A stretch of DNA of 15,363 nt from Gammaproteobacteria bacterium (GCA_011322575.1 DRMK01000267.1:1-15363); one strand, 5' to 3'; shown: positions 7,165 to 14,385, counted from the first letter of the stretch. Numbers and translations: made by a program. The notes: generated from the letters alone by a model not told the origin.

Positions 7165-8021
7165 AACTGCTGATCGTGAGCGGCATGTCCGGCTCCGGCA
7201 AGAGCGTGGCCCTCAATGTGCTGGAGGATCTGGGCTACTACTGTCTGGACAACCTGCCGGTCTCGCTGCTGCCGGAGTTTGCCGAACGGGTACTGATCAA
7301 TAAACAGTCCCGGGTGGACCGGGCGGCCGTGGGGATCGATGCGCGCAACCTAACCGGCGATCTGGGGTCGTTCCCGGAGATCATAGCGAAACTGCGGGAG
7401 CGGGATATCGAGTGCGAGACCTTTTTTCTCACCGCCGACGAGAACACGCTCCTGAAACGCTTCAGCGAAACCCGGCGGCGCCATCCCCTGACCTCCCAGA
7501 ACGTTACCCTGGCGGACGCCATCAAGCGTGAAGGGTTGTTGCTGGAGCCCATCTCCGCCAGCGCAGATCTGCGCATCGAGACCAGCCACACCAATGTTCA
7601 CCAGCTACGCGATCTGATCGTGAAGCGGCTGCAGAACGACCACGCCCGTTCCATGTCCATCCTGTTCGAATCATTCGGCTTCAAGAATGGCGTGCCCGCC
7701 GACGCCGACTTCGTGTTCGACGTGCGCTGCCTGCCAAATCCCCACTGGGAGCCCTCCCTGCGTCCCTTCAGCGGGCTGGATCGGCCGGTTATCGAGTTTC
7801 TGGAAGCGGAGCCATCCGTGAACCGGATGCTGGAGCAGATGTACCACTTCCTGCACGACTGGATCCCGCAGTTCGAGGCGGACAATCGCAGCTACATGAC
7901 CATCGCCATCGGCTGTACCGGCGGGCAGCACCGCTCCGTCTATCTGGCCGAGCAGCTGGCACGACGCTTTCAGCGCATCCGGGTCAACATACAGGTACGC
8001 CACCGCGAGCTGCTGTCGTGA
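7161..8021 (+). CDS. rapZ: RNase adapter protein RapZ
   Basis: In E. coli RapZ binds the small RNA GlmZ, presents it to RNase E and senses glucosamine 6-phosphate, linking to cell-wall precursor supply; the role outside enterics is less certain. At 286 residues it has family length (284 in E. coli). The N-terminal P-loop is GMSGSGKS (8-15), followed by the conserved LGYYCLDNLP. The C-terminal RNA-binding domain has SFGFKNG (171-177), the DVRCLPNPHW block (187-196) and GCTGGQHRS (251-259). A strong GGGGGAGGAG run precedes ATG 7161. It overlaps hprK by ATGA and the IIA gene by GTGA. Confidence 0.96.
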   Translation: MKLLIVSGMSGSGKSVALNVLEDLGYYCLDNLPVSLLPEFAERVLINKQSRVDRAAVGIDARNLTGDLGSFPEIIAKLRERDIECETFFLTADENTLLKRFSETRRRHPLTSQNVTLADAIKREGLLLEPISASADLRIETSHTNVHQLRDLIVKRLQNDHARSMSILFESFGFKNGVPADADFVFDVRCLPNPHWEPSLRPFSGLDRPVIEFLEAEPSVNRMLEQMYHFLHDWIPQFEADNRSYMTIAIGCTGGQHRSVYLAEQLARRFQRIRVNIQVRHRELLS

Positions 8022-8419
8022 GCACCGGCCTGCTCATCATCACCCACGACCAGATTGGCGACGCCCTGCTCGCCACCGCCGTCGCCATGATCGGCTCCTC
8101 ACCCATGACCACCAGAACCATGGCGGTCTCCCTGGACACCGATCTGGAGCAGCTTACCGGAGAGGCGCGCAGCCTGGCCCGGGAGCTGGACCAGGGTGAC
8201 GGTGTGCTGATCCTGACCGACATGTTCGGCTCCACCCCCAGCAACGTGGCCGCCCTGCTACTGGATCAGCCCGGGATTGCGGTGGTGTCCGGAATCAACC
8301 TGCCGATGCTGATCCGGGTGCTCAACTACGCCCACCTGGGACTCCCGGAGCTGGCCCACAAGGCCACCAGCGGGGGGCAGGATGGTATCGTCTGGAGCAG
8401 CTCCACTGCACGCCGGTGA
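8018..8419 (+). CDS. Mannose-type PTS EIIA component (single domain)
   Basis: A 133-residue protein of the EIIA-Man fold. The phosphorylatable His10 lies in LLIITHDQIGDALL, and LTDMFGSTPSN (about 66-76) is the second conserved active-site loop. The tail VSGINLPMLIRVLNY is also typical. No IIB, IIC or IID gene is in the window, so it probably relays phosphate to a regulatory target rather than importing sugar; that is inference from context. It starts with GTG at 8018, overlapping the rapZ stop (GTGA), and its own stop overlaps the HPr GTG in the same way. Only a weak GAG is present upstream, so coupled translation is likely. ManX-like would be a reasonable name. Confidence 0.93.
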   Translation: MSTGLLIITHDQIGDALLATAVAMIGSSPMTTRTMAVSLDTDLEQLTGEARSLARELDQGDGVLILTDMFGSTPSNVAALLLDQPGIAVVSGINLPMLIRVLNYAHLGLPELAHKATSGGQDGIVWSSSTARR

Positions 8420-8685
8420 TAAGCAAGGAGATCACCATAGTCAACAAGCTGGGCCTGCACGCCCGTGCTGCGGTGAAGTTCGTCAACCTGGCCTCCCGCT
8501 TCCGCTCGGATATCCGGCTGATGGCCAACTACCGCCGGGTGAACGGCAAGAGCATCATGGGGATCATGATGCTGGCCGCCTCCCGGGGAACCGGCGTTAC
8601 CCTGGAGATCGACGGGCCCGACGAGGAAGAGGCTCTGGCCCAGCTGGAAAGTCTGATCCTGGAGCGGTTTGGAGAGCCCGAGTAA
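8416..8685 (+). CDS. ptsH: Phosphocarrier protein HPr
   Basis: Small phosphocarrier of 89 residues. The Enzyme I target is His15 in GLHARAA. The regulatory Ser46 in VNGKSIMGIMML is intact, so it remains a possible substrate of the HprK encoded two genes upstream. The rest (ASRGTGVTLEIDGPDEEEALAQL) is typical. The gene starts with GTG 8416, overlapping the stop of the IIA gene by four bases; there is no visible ribosome-binding site and no nearby ATG. Unlike many relatives, no ptsI (Enzyme I) follows: the next gene is convergent. It could equally be called NPr (ptsO). Confidence 0.94.
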   Translation: MISKEITIVNKLGLHARAAVKFVNLASRFRSDIRLMANYRRVNGKSIMGIMMLAASRGTGVTLEIDGPDEEEALAQLESLILERFGEPE

Positions 8686-8689
8686 CGCA

Positions 8690-8735
8690 GAGCGGCAGGC
8701 GTCACCTCGAGCAGCGACCCGTCCGGTTGCCGCTC
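8690..8735. terminator. Possible bidirectional hairpin between convergent HPr and phosphatase genes
   Basis: GAGCGGCA at 8690-8697 is the exact inverse complement of TGCCGCTC at 8728-8735, with one further G-T pair inside and a loop of about 28 bases. It fills the 48-base convergent gap and reaches two bases into the phosphatase stop codon. No T-run follows on either strand, so if it ends transcription it is a weak or factor-assisted terminator. Confidence 0.3.
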
Positions 8736-9234
8736 AGGTAAGCTCCCTGTCCGGCTCGCGAAGCTCCACCGCCACATGCTCCAGCAGCCCCCTGCAGGCG
8801 TTCTCCACCAGATCCAGCACCCGCTCAAACCCCTTTCTGCCCCCGTAGTAGGGATCGGGCACCTCGCGCAAGGTCACGTCGCTGGCGAAATCCAGCAGCA
8901 GATGGAGCTTGTGCTGGTGATCCGGCGGACACAGCCCCCGCAGCAGCTGCAGGTTCTCCTCATCCATCGCCAGCAGGTAGTCGAACCGTTCGCAATCCTC
9001 CACGGTTACCCGCCGCGCGCGCAAATCGGAGAGATCGTACCCCCGCGCATGGGCGCTCTGCATGGCCCGCTGGTCCGGCACCTTGCCGACATGGTAGGAG
9101 TGGGTCCCGGCGGAGTCGATCTCGATGCGGGACTCCAGCCCCGCCTCCTCCACCAGCCGGCGGAACACCCCCTGGGCGGTGGGAGAGCGGCAGATATTCC
9201 CCATGCAGACGAACAGAACCCGGACCACGCTCAC
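8734..9234 (-). CDS. Low-molecular-weight protein-tyrosine phosphatase
   Basis: Cytosolic phosphatase of 166 residues. The CX5R phosphate loop is at the N-terminus: Cys10 (nucleophile) to Arg16 in VCMGNICRSPTA. The general acid is Asp127 in VPDPYYGG. IDSAGTHSYHVG and the AMDEENLQLL helix are further family marks. Relatives dephosphorylate tyrosine kinases that control exopolysaccharide, but close homologues include arsenate reductases and general phosphatases, so the substrate is open. It starts with GTG at 9234, overlapping the stop of the dehydrogenase gene (GTGA), and GGAG lies 8 bases upstream, which supports this start. No kinase gene is in the window. Confidence 0.92.
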   Translation of the reverse strand: MSVVRVLFVCMGNICRSPTAQGVFRRLVEEAGLESRIEIDSAGTHSYHVGKVPDQRAMQSAHARGYDLSDLRARRVTVEDCERFDYLLAMDEENLQLLRGLCPPDHQHKLHLLLDFASDVTLREVPDPYYGGRKGFERVLDLVENACRGLLEHVAVELREPDRELT

Positions 9235-11345
9235 TGGAACAGCTCCTCCGGTTTCACGGGCAGCTCGCGGATCCGCTTGCCGGTGGCAGCATAAAGCGCA
9301 TTCCCCACCGCCGGCGCAATGGGCGGCACGCCTGGCTCGCCCACCCCGCCAGGTGGCGCGCTGCTGGGAACGATGTACACATCGATGGGAGGGACTTCAC
9401 CCATGCGCAGCAGGGGAAAATCATGCAGATTGCTTTGCTCCACCCTCCCATTGCGGATGGTGATGGCGCCGGCCAGGGTGGCAGTAAGACCAAAGATGAT
9501 TCCCCCCTCCATCTGTGCCTTCACGGTATCCGGATTGACCACCTGCCCGCAATCTATGGCGCACACGATGCGGTGAATGCGGATCCCCCTCTCGCGATCC
9601 GCGGAGAGCTCCACGACCTGCGCCACCAGGCTGCCGAAGCCGGGATGCGCCGCCAGACCCAGATGGTGCCCCTCGGGCAGCCTGCCGCCCCACCCGGCCT
9701 TCTCGGCCGCCAGCTCGATCACAGCGCGGAAACGGGGCTCGTCCTCGAGCAGAGCCAGCCGGTAGTCGAGGGGATCACGCCCAGCCGCTGCAGCCAGCTC
9801 ATCCACGAATCCCTCGATCACGAAGGCGTTGTAGGAGCTGCCCACCGAACGCCAGGAGCCGGTGGGAACACCGCTCTCCAGCTTGAGCGTATCTCCTCCC
9901 TTGGCCGGGATGGAGTAGTAGGGTGATCTGAACCCGCCGGCGCCCACCGCCAACTGGTGCCACGCCAGCGGCATCCCCTGCTGGTCCAGCCCGGCGCGCA
10001 TGCGGTGCAGACTGGCGGGGCGGTAGTAACCGTGCTGAATCTCCTCCTCGCGCGGCCAGAGCAGCCTTACCGGCGCTTGTGCCAGCTTTGCTATCTTCAC
10101 GGCCTCCACCACGTAGTCCACCTCCAGACGCCGCCCGAATCCTCCACCCAGGCGCATGTTGTGGATCCGCACCGCGTCGAAGGGGCGGCCCAGAAGCTTG
10201 CCCTTCAATTTCTGCAACAGATAGCCGGGGCGAGAGAGGGAGAGGCGCGCCGCCACCTCCTGGGCTTCGCTGGGGGACTGGGTAGGCACCCACACCTCGC
10301 AGATCCCGTCATGGATGTGAACCGTACAACATATGGACTCCGGCACGGCGTGGGCCTGGAAGGGTATGTGATAGTCCACCTCCAAACGGCGCGGCGCACT
10401 CTCCAGGGCGCGGGCCAGCTCCTGGTCGAGGGAGTCGAAGCGGTCCGCATGGCTCTGGAACAGCTTCCTGATCCCGGCTGAATCGAGCCCTGCGGCGGCC
10501 CCGTAGTCCCACTCTATGCGCAGCGCCCTGGCACCCTGCTGCGCCGCCCAGAAATGCTCGGCGAGCACCACAACCCCTTCCTCGATCTCCAGCACACGGC
10601 GCACCCCCGCCACCTGCAATGCCGCCTCGCTGGCGACGCTGCGCACCCCGCCGCCGAACACCGGGCAGTGCACCACTACAGCGGTCAGCATGCCGGGCAA
10701 CTTGAGATCGCTGGCGTAACGGAGCCGCCCGGTGACTACCGGTACCGCCTCCACCTCTCCAGTGGCACGGCCAATGAGCCGGAAGCGGGCCGGATCCTTG
10801 AGAGAAACCTGGGAGGGAGGATCCAGCTGCGCTGCGGCGCTGGCCAGCTCGCCATAAGTGGCCCGCTTACCGCTGGCGGGGTGCTCCACCACACCCAGGC
10901 GGGCGCGGCACTCCCCTGGCGGCACCTGCCAGCGGCGCGCCGCGGCCTCGATCAGCATCTGGCGCGCCGTGGCCCCGGCGCGGCGCATGGGCTCCCACCC
11001 CTCACGGACGGAGGTGCTGCCTCCGGTGTACTGCCAGCCGTACAGCCTGTTGTCCACCGGGGCCTGTTCCACCTCCACCTGCTCCATGGTGACCTCCAGC
11101 TCCTCCGCCACCAGCATTGCAAGCGACGTGTGCACCCCTTGCCCCATCTCAGCCTCGGCAACGGTGATGATGATGCGCCCTCCGGGGGTAATCCGCAGCC
11201 AGCCGTTGGGGCGGAACCCGTTTCTCCCGTTCGGGGAGGAAGCCCCTCCGCAGGAGCCCAGCGCAAACGCGAGCAGCAGCCCGCTACCTGCGGCCGCGGT
11301 GGTGACCATGAAGCTGCGCCGGCCAGGGTTTTGCAGGGTGCTCAT
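9231..11345 (-). CDS. Xanthine-oxidase-family molybdopterin-binding subunit, Tat-exported (isoquinoline 1-oxidoreductase beta-like)
   Basis: Large catalytic subunit (704 residues) of a two-subunit molybdenum hydroxylase or aldehyde dehydrogenase. A twin-arginine signal leads: RRSFMV at 9-14, then a hydrophobic stretch ending ALGSC, which could also be a lipobox (Cys32). Family motifs are MGQGVHTSLAMLVAEEL (67-83), GGSTSVREGWEPMRRAGA (108-125), GGGFGRRLEVDYV (400-412) and GVGEPGVPP with the likely active-site Glu670. The arrangement resembles isoquinoline 1-oxidoreductase and periplasmic aldehyde dehydrogenases that pass electrons to a cytochrome c; the substrate is unknown and no cytochrome is encoded here. 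The frame is open upstream, but ATG 11345 was chosen because it overlaps the small-subunit stop (ATGA) and starts the signal peptide. Confidence 0.93.
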   Translation of the reverse strand: MSTLQNPGRRSFMVTTAAAGSGLLLAFALGSCGGASSPNGRNGFRPNGWLRITPGGRIIITVAEAEMGQGVHTSLAMLVAEELEVTMEQVEVEQAPVDNRLYGWQYTGGSTSVREGWEPMRRAGATARQMLIEAAARRWQVPPGECRARLGVVEHPASGKRATYGELASAAAQLDPPSQVSLKDPARFRLIGRATGEVEAVPVVTGRLRYASDLKLPGMLTAVVVHCPVFGGGVRSVASEAALQVAGVRRVLEIEEGVVVLAEHFWAAQQGARALRIEWDYGAAAGLDSAGIRKLFQSHADRFDSLDQELARALESAPRRLEVDYHIPFQAHAVPESICCTVHIHDGICEVWVPTQSPSEAQEVAARLSLSRPGYLLQKLKGKLLGRPFDAVRIHNMRLGGGFGRRLEVDYVVEAVKIAKLAQAPVRLLWPREEEIQHGYYRPASLHRMRAGLDQQGMPLAWHQLAVGAGGFRSPYYSIPAKGGDTLKLESGVPTGSWRSVGSSYNAFVIEGFVDELAAAAGRDPLDYRLALLEDEPRFRAVIELAAEKAGWGGRLPEGHHLGLAAHPGFGSLVAQVVELSADRERGIRIHRIVCAIDCGQVVNPDTVKAQMEGGIIFGLTATLAGAITIRNGRVEQSNLHDFPLLRMGEVPPIDVYIVPSSAPPGGVGEPGVPPIAPAVGNALYAATGKRIRELPVKPEELFQ

Positions 11346-11815
11346 GTTCCTACCTTGCCGGCGGCACGGTGAATGGCGCGCCGGATGCGCGGATAGCTGC
11401 CGCAGCGGCACAGGGTTCCTCCCATCGCCTCGTCTATGGCGGCGTCGTCCGGCGCCGGATTCCTGCGCAACAGGGCGATGGCCGCCATGACCTGTCCCGG
11501 CTGGCAGTATCCGCACTGGGAGACCCGCTCCTCCAGCCAGGCCTGCTGCACCGGATGGGAACCGTCCGGCGATATCCCCTCGATAGTGGTCACCTCCCTG
11601 CCGCTGGCGGCCGCCACCGGGACAGAGCAGGAGGGGGTCAGCTCGCCATCCAGATGGACATTGCACATACCGCATACCCCTATCCCGCAGCTATATTTGG
11701 TTCCGGTCAGATCCAGCAGATCGCGCAGCACCCACAGCAGGGGCATATCCGGCTCCGCCTCCACCTCGCGCCGTTCGCCATTGACCGTCAACACAAAGCG
11801 TGCCATCTTGCCCAT
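11342..11815 (-). CDS. [2Fe-2S] subunit of a molybdenum hydroxylase (isoquinoline 1-oxidoreductase alpha-like)
   Basis: Electron-transfer subunit of 157 residues with two [2Fe-2S] domains. The plant-ferredoxin-type cluster uses Cys43, Cys48, Cys51 and Cys63 (CGIGVCGMC then PSC). The helical second domain uses Cys101, Cys104 (CGYCQPGQ), Cys136 and Cys138 (TLCRCGSYPRI). All eight ligands are present. No signal peptide is seen; partners of this kind are co-exported with the Tat-bearing large subunit, and MARFVLTVNG begins the fold directly. ATG 11815 was chosen: it lies one base after the phoR stop and has GGAG 7 bases upstream. ATG 11806 is an alternative, and ATG 11830 would lie inside phoR. 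Confidence 0.94.
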   Translation of the reverse strand: MGKMARFVLTVNGERREVEAEPDMPLLWVLRDLLDLTGTKYSCGIGVCGMCNVHLDGELTPSCSVPVAAASGREVTTIEGISPDGSHPVQQAWLEERVSQCGYCQPGQVMAAIALLRRNPAPDDAAIDEAMGGTLCRCGSYPRIRRAIHRAAGKVGT

Positions 11816-11816
11816 C

Positions 11817-13118
11817 TCAAGACTCCACATTCAGCGGTTGCCGATTATCCTGGATTTTTCCCACCGCCGCCAGCACCTCACCGGGAAAATAGCAGCTGAA
11901 CAGACTCCCCTTCCCGACCTCGCTCTCGATCTCCAGCTGCCCTCCGTAGCGGCTCATTACATGCTTGACGATGGCCAGTCCCAGCCCGGTCCCCCCCTTG
12001 GCGCGGGAACGGCCCACGTCGATGCGGTAGAAGCGCTCCGTGAGACGCGGGATGTGATGGGCGGCGATTCCCGGGCCGTTGTCCCGCACCTCGAACCGCG
12101 CCCCCTGCCCGGTACGGTACCAGCGGACGGCAATCTCCCCCCCAGCCGGGGTGTACTGCACCGCGTTGAAAATCAGGTTGGAGAACAGGCTGCGCAGATC
12201 GTCGCGGCGCCCCTTCACGAACAGGCCTGCATCCACTCCCAGGGTGAGGGAGTGTCCCCCGCCGCTCAGGGTAAGGGCGTCCTCCCTGATAGCTGCCAGC
12301 AGCTCCGGCACATCCACCAGCTCTTCGCCACCGCCCTGGCGGCCATTCTCCATGCGCGCCAGAAACAGCAGATCGTCCACGATCTGCTGCATGCGCCGGG
12401 TCTGCTGCTCCATGAGGATTACGGAGCGGTGCCACTCCGCAGGGAGCTCGTCGGCGCTCTCCGACATGGCCTCGAGGTAGCCGGCGATCACCGTCAACGG
12501 CGTGCGCAGCTCGTGGGAGACGTCGGCCACGAAGTCGCGGCGCAGCTGCTCCAGGCGGTAGAGACGAGTCACGTCACGGGCGGTGAGCAGGCGACGGTTC
12601 CTGCCGTAGGAGACCAGATGCACCGACAGCATCCTGTCCGCATCTGCGGGGGAAGGGATCTCTATGGGCTCGTCGCCGCCGCCCCGAGCCAGGTACTCCC
12701 TGAAGTCCGGGTGCCGCAGCAGGTTGCCGATGTTCTGTCCCACGTCACCGGTGGGCTGCAGCCCGAGCAGCCTCTGCGCCGGCCGGTTGTACCACTCTAT
12801 GATGTCATGCTCGCCCAGCATGACGGTGGCGTCGGGCAGCGCCGCGGCCAGCTTGTAGAACCGCTTCAGCAGCCGGTTGAGACGCTTGCGGCGCCGCAGG
12901 CTGCCGGCGCGCAGCCGATGGATGCCGTCGAACACGCTGCCCCAGATCCCGCTGGACACCGGCAGGCTGCCGAGCTCCGCCTGCCGCAGCCAGCGCCGCA
13001 GGCGCAGCAGATTGTAGAGGTGCCAGGCCAGATAGCCAAGCACCGCCAGCAGCAGGAACAGCAGCGGCCGCCCGCTCAACCACCCCAGCAGCAGGGCCAG
13101 CAGGGTGGCTGCAATCAC
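11817..13118 (-). CDS. phoR: Phosphate-regulon-type sensor histidine kinase
   Basis: Membrane histidine kinase paired with PhoB; it responds to phosphate through the Pst/PhoU complex in known systems. The 433-residue protein has two hydrophobic segments near the start (about 2-15 and 18-35) with almost no periplasmic loop, a basic linker, a PAS domain (about 92-180), HisKA with phospho-acceptor His202 in DVSHELRTPL, and HATPase with N-box Asn314/Asn318, DNGPG (346-350) and GGTGLGLAIV (375-384). This layout is PhoR-like. GTG 13118 is the first standard start, but its ribosome-binding site is poor. A strong AGGAG right after the phoB stop instead points to an in-frame ATT at 13142, which would add eight residues. 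Its TGA is one base from the next gene. Confidence 0.92.
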   Translation of the reverse strand: MIAATLLALLLGWLSGRPLLFLLLAVLGYLAWHLYNLLRLRRWLRQAELGSLPVSSGIWGSVFDGIHRLRAGSLRRRKRLNRLLKRFYKLAAALPDATVMLGEHDIIEWYNRPAQRLLGLQPTGDVGQNIGNLLRHPDFREYLARGGGDEPIEIPSPADADRMLSVHLVSYGRNRRLLTARDVTRLYRLEQLRRDFVADVSHELRTPLTVIAGYLEAMSESADELPAEWHRSVILMEQQTRRMQQIVDDLLFLARMENGRQGGGEELVDVPELLAAIREDALTLSGGGHSLTLGVDAGLFVKGRRDDLRSLFSNLIFNAVQYTPAGGEIAVRWYRTGQGARFEVRDNGPGIAAHHIPRLTERFYRIDVGRSRAKGGTGLGLAIVKHVMSRYGGQLEIESEVGKGSLFSCYFPGEVLAAVGKIQDNRQPLNVES

Positions 13119-13149
13119 GCGGATATACTCTACCCTGGCAATGGCGACA

Positions 13150-13154
13150 CTCCT
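13150..13154 (-). promoter_or_regulatory. Strong ribosome-binding site between phoB and phoR, facing an ATT codon
   Basis: On the minus strand AGGAG starts two bases after the phoB TGA. Seven bases further lies ATT (13142-13140), in frame with phoR. The first standard in-frame start, GTG 13118, is 31 bases away from it, too far for normal use. GTG and TTG codons in between are in another frame that soon reaches a stop. Confidence 0.5.
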
Positions 13155-13155
13155 C

Positions 13156-13842
13156 TCAACCTTTCCCGGAGAACCGGTATCCTGCGCCCCTCACGGTCTG
13201 GATGAGTCCGTCGCAGCGGTGCGGTTCCAGCGCCTTGCGCAGACGGCGGATGTGAACATCCACGGTGCGCTCCTCGATATATGTGGTGCCTCCCCACACC
13301 CGATCGATCAGCTGATCACGGCTGTAGACCCGCTCCGGGTGGCTCATGAAAAAGCGCAGCAGGCGATACTCCGTGGGTCCGATCTCGAGCGGCGCGCCGT
13401 GGCAGGTGACCCGGTGGCTGGCCTGTTCGAGCCGTAATCCGCCCGCCTCCAGCGCATCGTCCTCCGCCGGCGCGACGCGGCGCAGCACGGCCCGGATGCG
13501 CGCCACCAGCTCGCGGGGGGAGAAGGGCTTGGTCACGTAGTCGTCGGCCCCCACCTCGAGGCCGCGGATCTTGTCCTCCTCTTCACCCCTGGCGGTCAGC
13601 ATAATGATGGGCAGATCGCTGGTGGCCGCCTCGCGCCGGAGACGCCGCGCCAGATCCACGCCGCTCACGTCCGGCAACATCCAGTCCAGCAGCAGCAGAT
13701 CCGGCCTCTGCTCGAAGATCCGCCTCCTCGCCCCGGCCGCGTCGGCCGCCTCGTCCACCTGAAAGCCCGCGCGGGTGAGGGCGAATCCTATCATCTCCCG
13801 GATCGCCGCCTCATCCTCCACCACCAGTATCCTGCTGGTCAC
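13156..13842 (-). CDS. phoB: Phosphate-regulon-type response regulator
   Basis: OmpR/PhoB-class transcription factor of 228 residues, the same class length as E. coli PhoB (229). The receiver domain has the acidic pocket Glu9-Asp10, phospho-acceptor Asp53 in LLLDWMLPD, Thr83 and Lys105 (TKPFSP). The winged-helix DNA-binding domain follows from about 130, with GPTEYRLLRFFMSHPERVYSRDQL, the recognition helix in TVDVHIRRLRKAL and the wing TVRGAGYRF. WMLPDVSG and the PTE start of the output domain favour PhoB over other OmpR-like regulators. It starts with GTG 13842 behind a strong GGAGGGAGG. phoR follows 37 bases later. I found no clear Pho box upstream. Confidence 0.94.
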   Translation of the reverse strand: MTSRILVVEDEAAIREMIGFALTRAGFQVDEAADAAGARRRIFEQRPDLLLLDWMLPDVSGVDLARRLRREAATSDLPIIMLTARGEEEDKIRGLEVGADDYVTKPFSPRELVARIRAVLRRVAPAEDDALEAGGLRLEQASHRVTCHGAPLEIGPTEYRLLRFFMSHPERVYSRDQLIDRVWGGTTYIEERTVDVHIRRLRKALEPHRCDGLIQTVRGAGYRFSGKG

Positions 13843-13847
13843 ACCGG

Positions 13848-13856
13848 CCTCCCTCC
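13848..13856 (-). promoter_or_regulatory. Ribosome-binding site of phoB
   Basis: GGAGGGAGG on the minus strand, 5 bases before GTG 13842. It decides the GTG start and is the strongest ribosome-binding site in the reverse block. Confidence 0.65.
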
Positions 13857-13872
13857 GCTCATTGGCCCTTCG

Positions 13873-13895
13873 CCCGAAGTGTGGACCGGTTCGGG
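13873..13895 (-). other. Small stem-loop between folK and phoB
   Basis: CCCGAA (13873-13878) and TTCGGG (13890-13895) can pair around an 11-base loop directly after the folK stop. No T-run follows, so it may be an RNA-processing or weak pause element rather than a terminator. It leaves open whether phoB is read from the folB promoter. Confidence 0.3.
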
Positions 13896-14384
13896 TTACA
13901 GCGCAACATCAACCTCCACCAGGCGCTGCCCGGCATGCCTGAACTCCCGCCACAGCTCCCCCAGAGGGCGTCCCTCCAGGGGGTGCAGCCGGGTCGGGTC
14001 GATCTCCGCCAGAGGGCGCAGGATGAAGGCGTAGGCGGTGATCTCCTCCCGCGGGATGCGGATCCCCTCTTCCTCCAGGACCAGATCGTCGTACAGCAGC
14101 AGATCCAGATCCAGGGTGCGCGGGCCGAAGCGCGTCCCGCCCCTCCTGCGACCGTGGCGCGCCTCGATACCACGCAGGATGGCCACCACCTCCCGCACCG
14201 TCCTGCAGCTGTCGAACCCCGCCACCAGATTCAGGAAATTGGCCCCCCGGAAGCCAACCGCAGCGCTGTCGTAGATACGGGAGAGCTGCAGATCCCCAAA
14301 CTCCGCCCGCAGGGAAGAGATTCCGCTGCGGATATTGTCGAGACGATCCACGTTGCTCCCTACCCCGACGTAGATCCGGGCCAT
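13896..14384 (-). CDS. folK: 6-hydroxymethyl-7,8-dihydropterin pyrophosphokinase
   Basis: Transfers pyrophosphate from ATP to 6-hydroxymethyl-dihydropterin, the step before dihydropteroate synthase in folate synthesis. The 162-residue protein (E. coli 159) begins MARIYVGVGSNVD, carries the NFLNLVAGFDS strand, and has the signature FGPRTLDLDLLLYDD with the two Mg-binding aspartates. ATG 14384 was chosen over the upstream GTG 14402 because homology starts there and AGGGAG precedes it by 4 bases. It begins one base after the folB TAG, so the pair is co-translated. It keeps only the HPPK domain; there is no fused FolP or FolB. Confidence 0.95.
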   Translation of the reverse strand: MARIYVGVGSNVDRLDNIRSGISSLRAEFGDLQLSRIYDSAAVGFRGANFLNLVAGFDSCRTVREVVAILRGIEARHGRRRGGTRFGPRTLDLDLLLYDDLVLEEEGIRIPREEITAYAFILRPLAEIDPTRLHPLEGRPLGELWREFRHAGQRLVEVDVAL

Positions 14385-14385
14385 G

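Noticed and set aside
7957..7972. Sigma-54-like sequence TGGCACG-N4-TTTCA inside the end of rapZ, 46 bases before the IIA start.
   Set aside because: The near-invariant G of the -12 GC is T, and the bases encode residues in a normal part of RapZ, so a chance match is more likely.
11436..13205. A 589-codon plus-strand frame opposite phoR and the [2Fe-2S] gene.
   Set aside because: Low-complexity Gln/Pro/His-rich shadow of phoR with no domain or start signal; the minus-strand proteins carry complete motifs.
13156..13842. The regulator could be another OmpR-family protein rather than PhoB.
   Set aside because: The receiver and output motifs and the adjoining PAS kinase with a minimal periplasmic loop fit PhoB/PhoR best, although the absence of pst or phoU nearby leaves some doubt about the signal.
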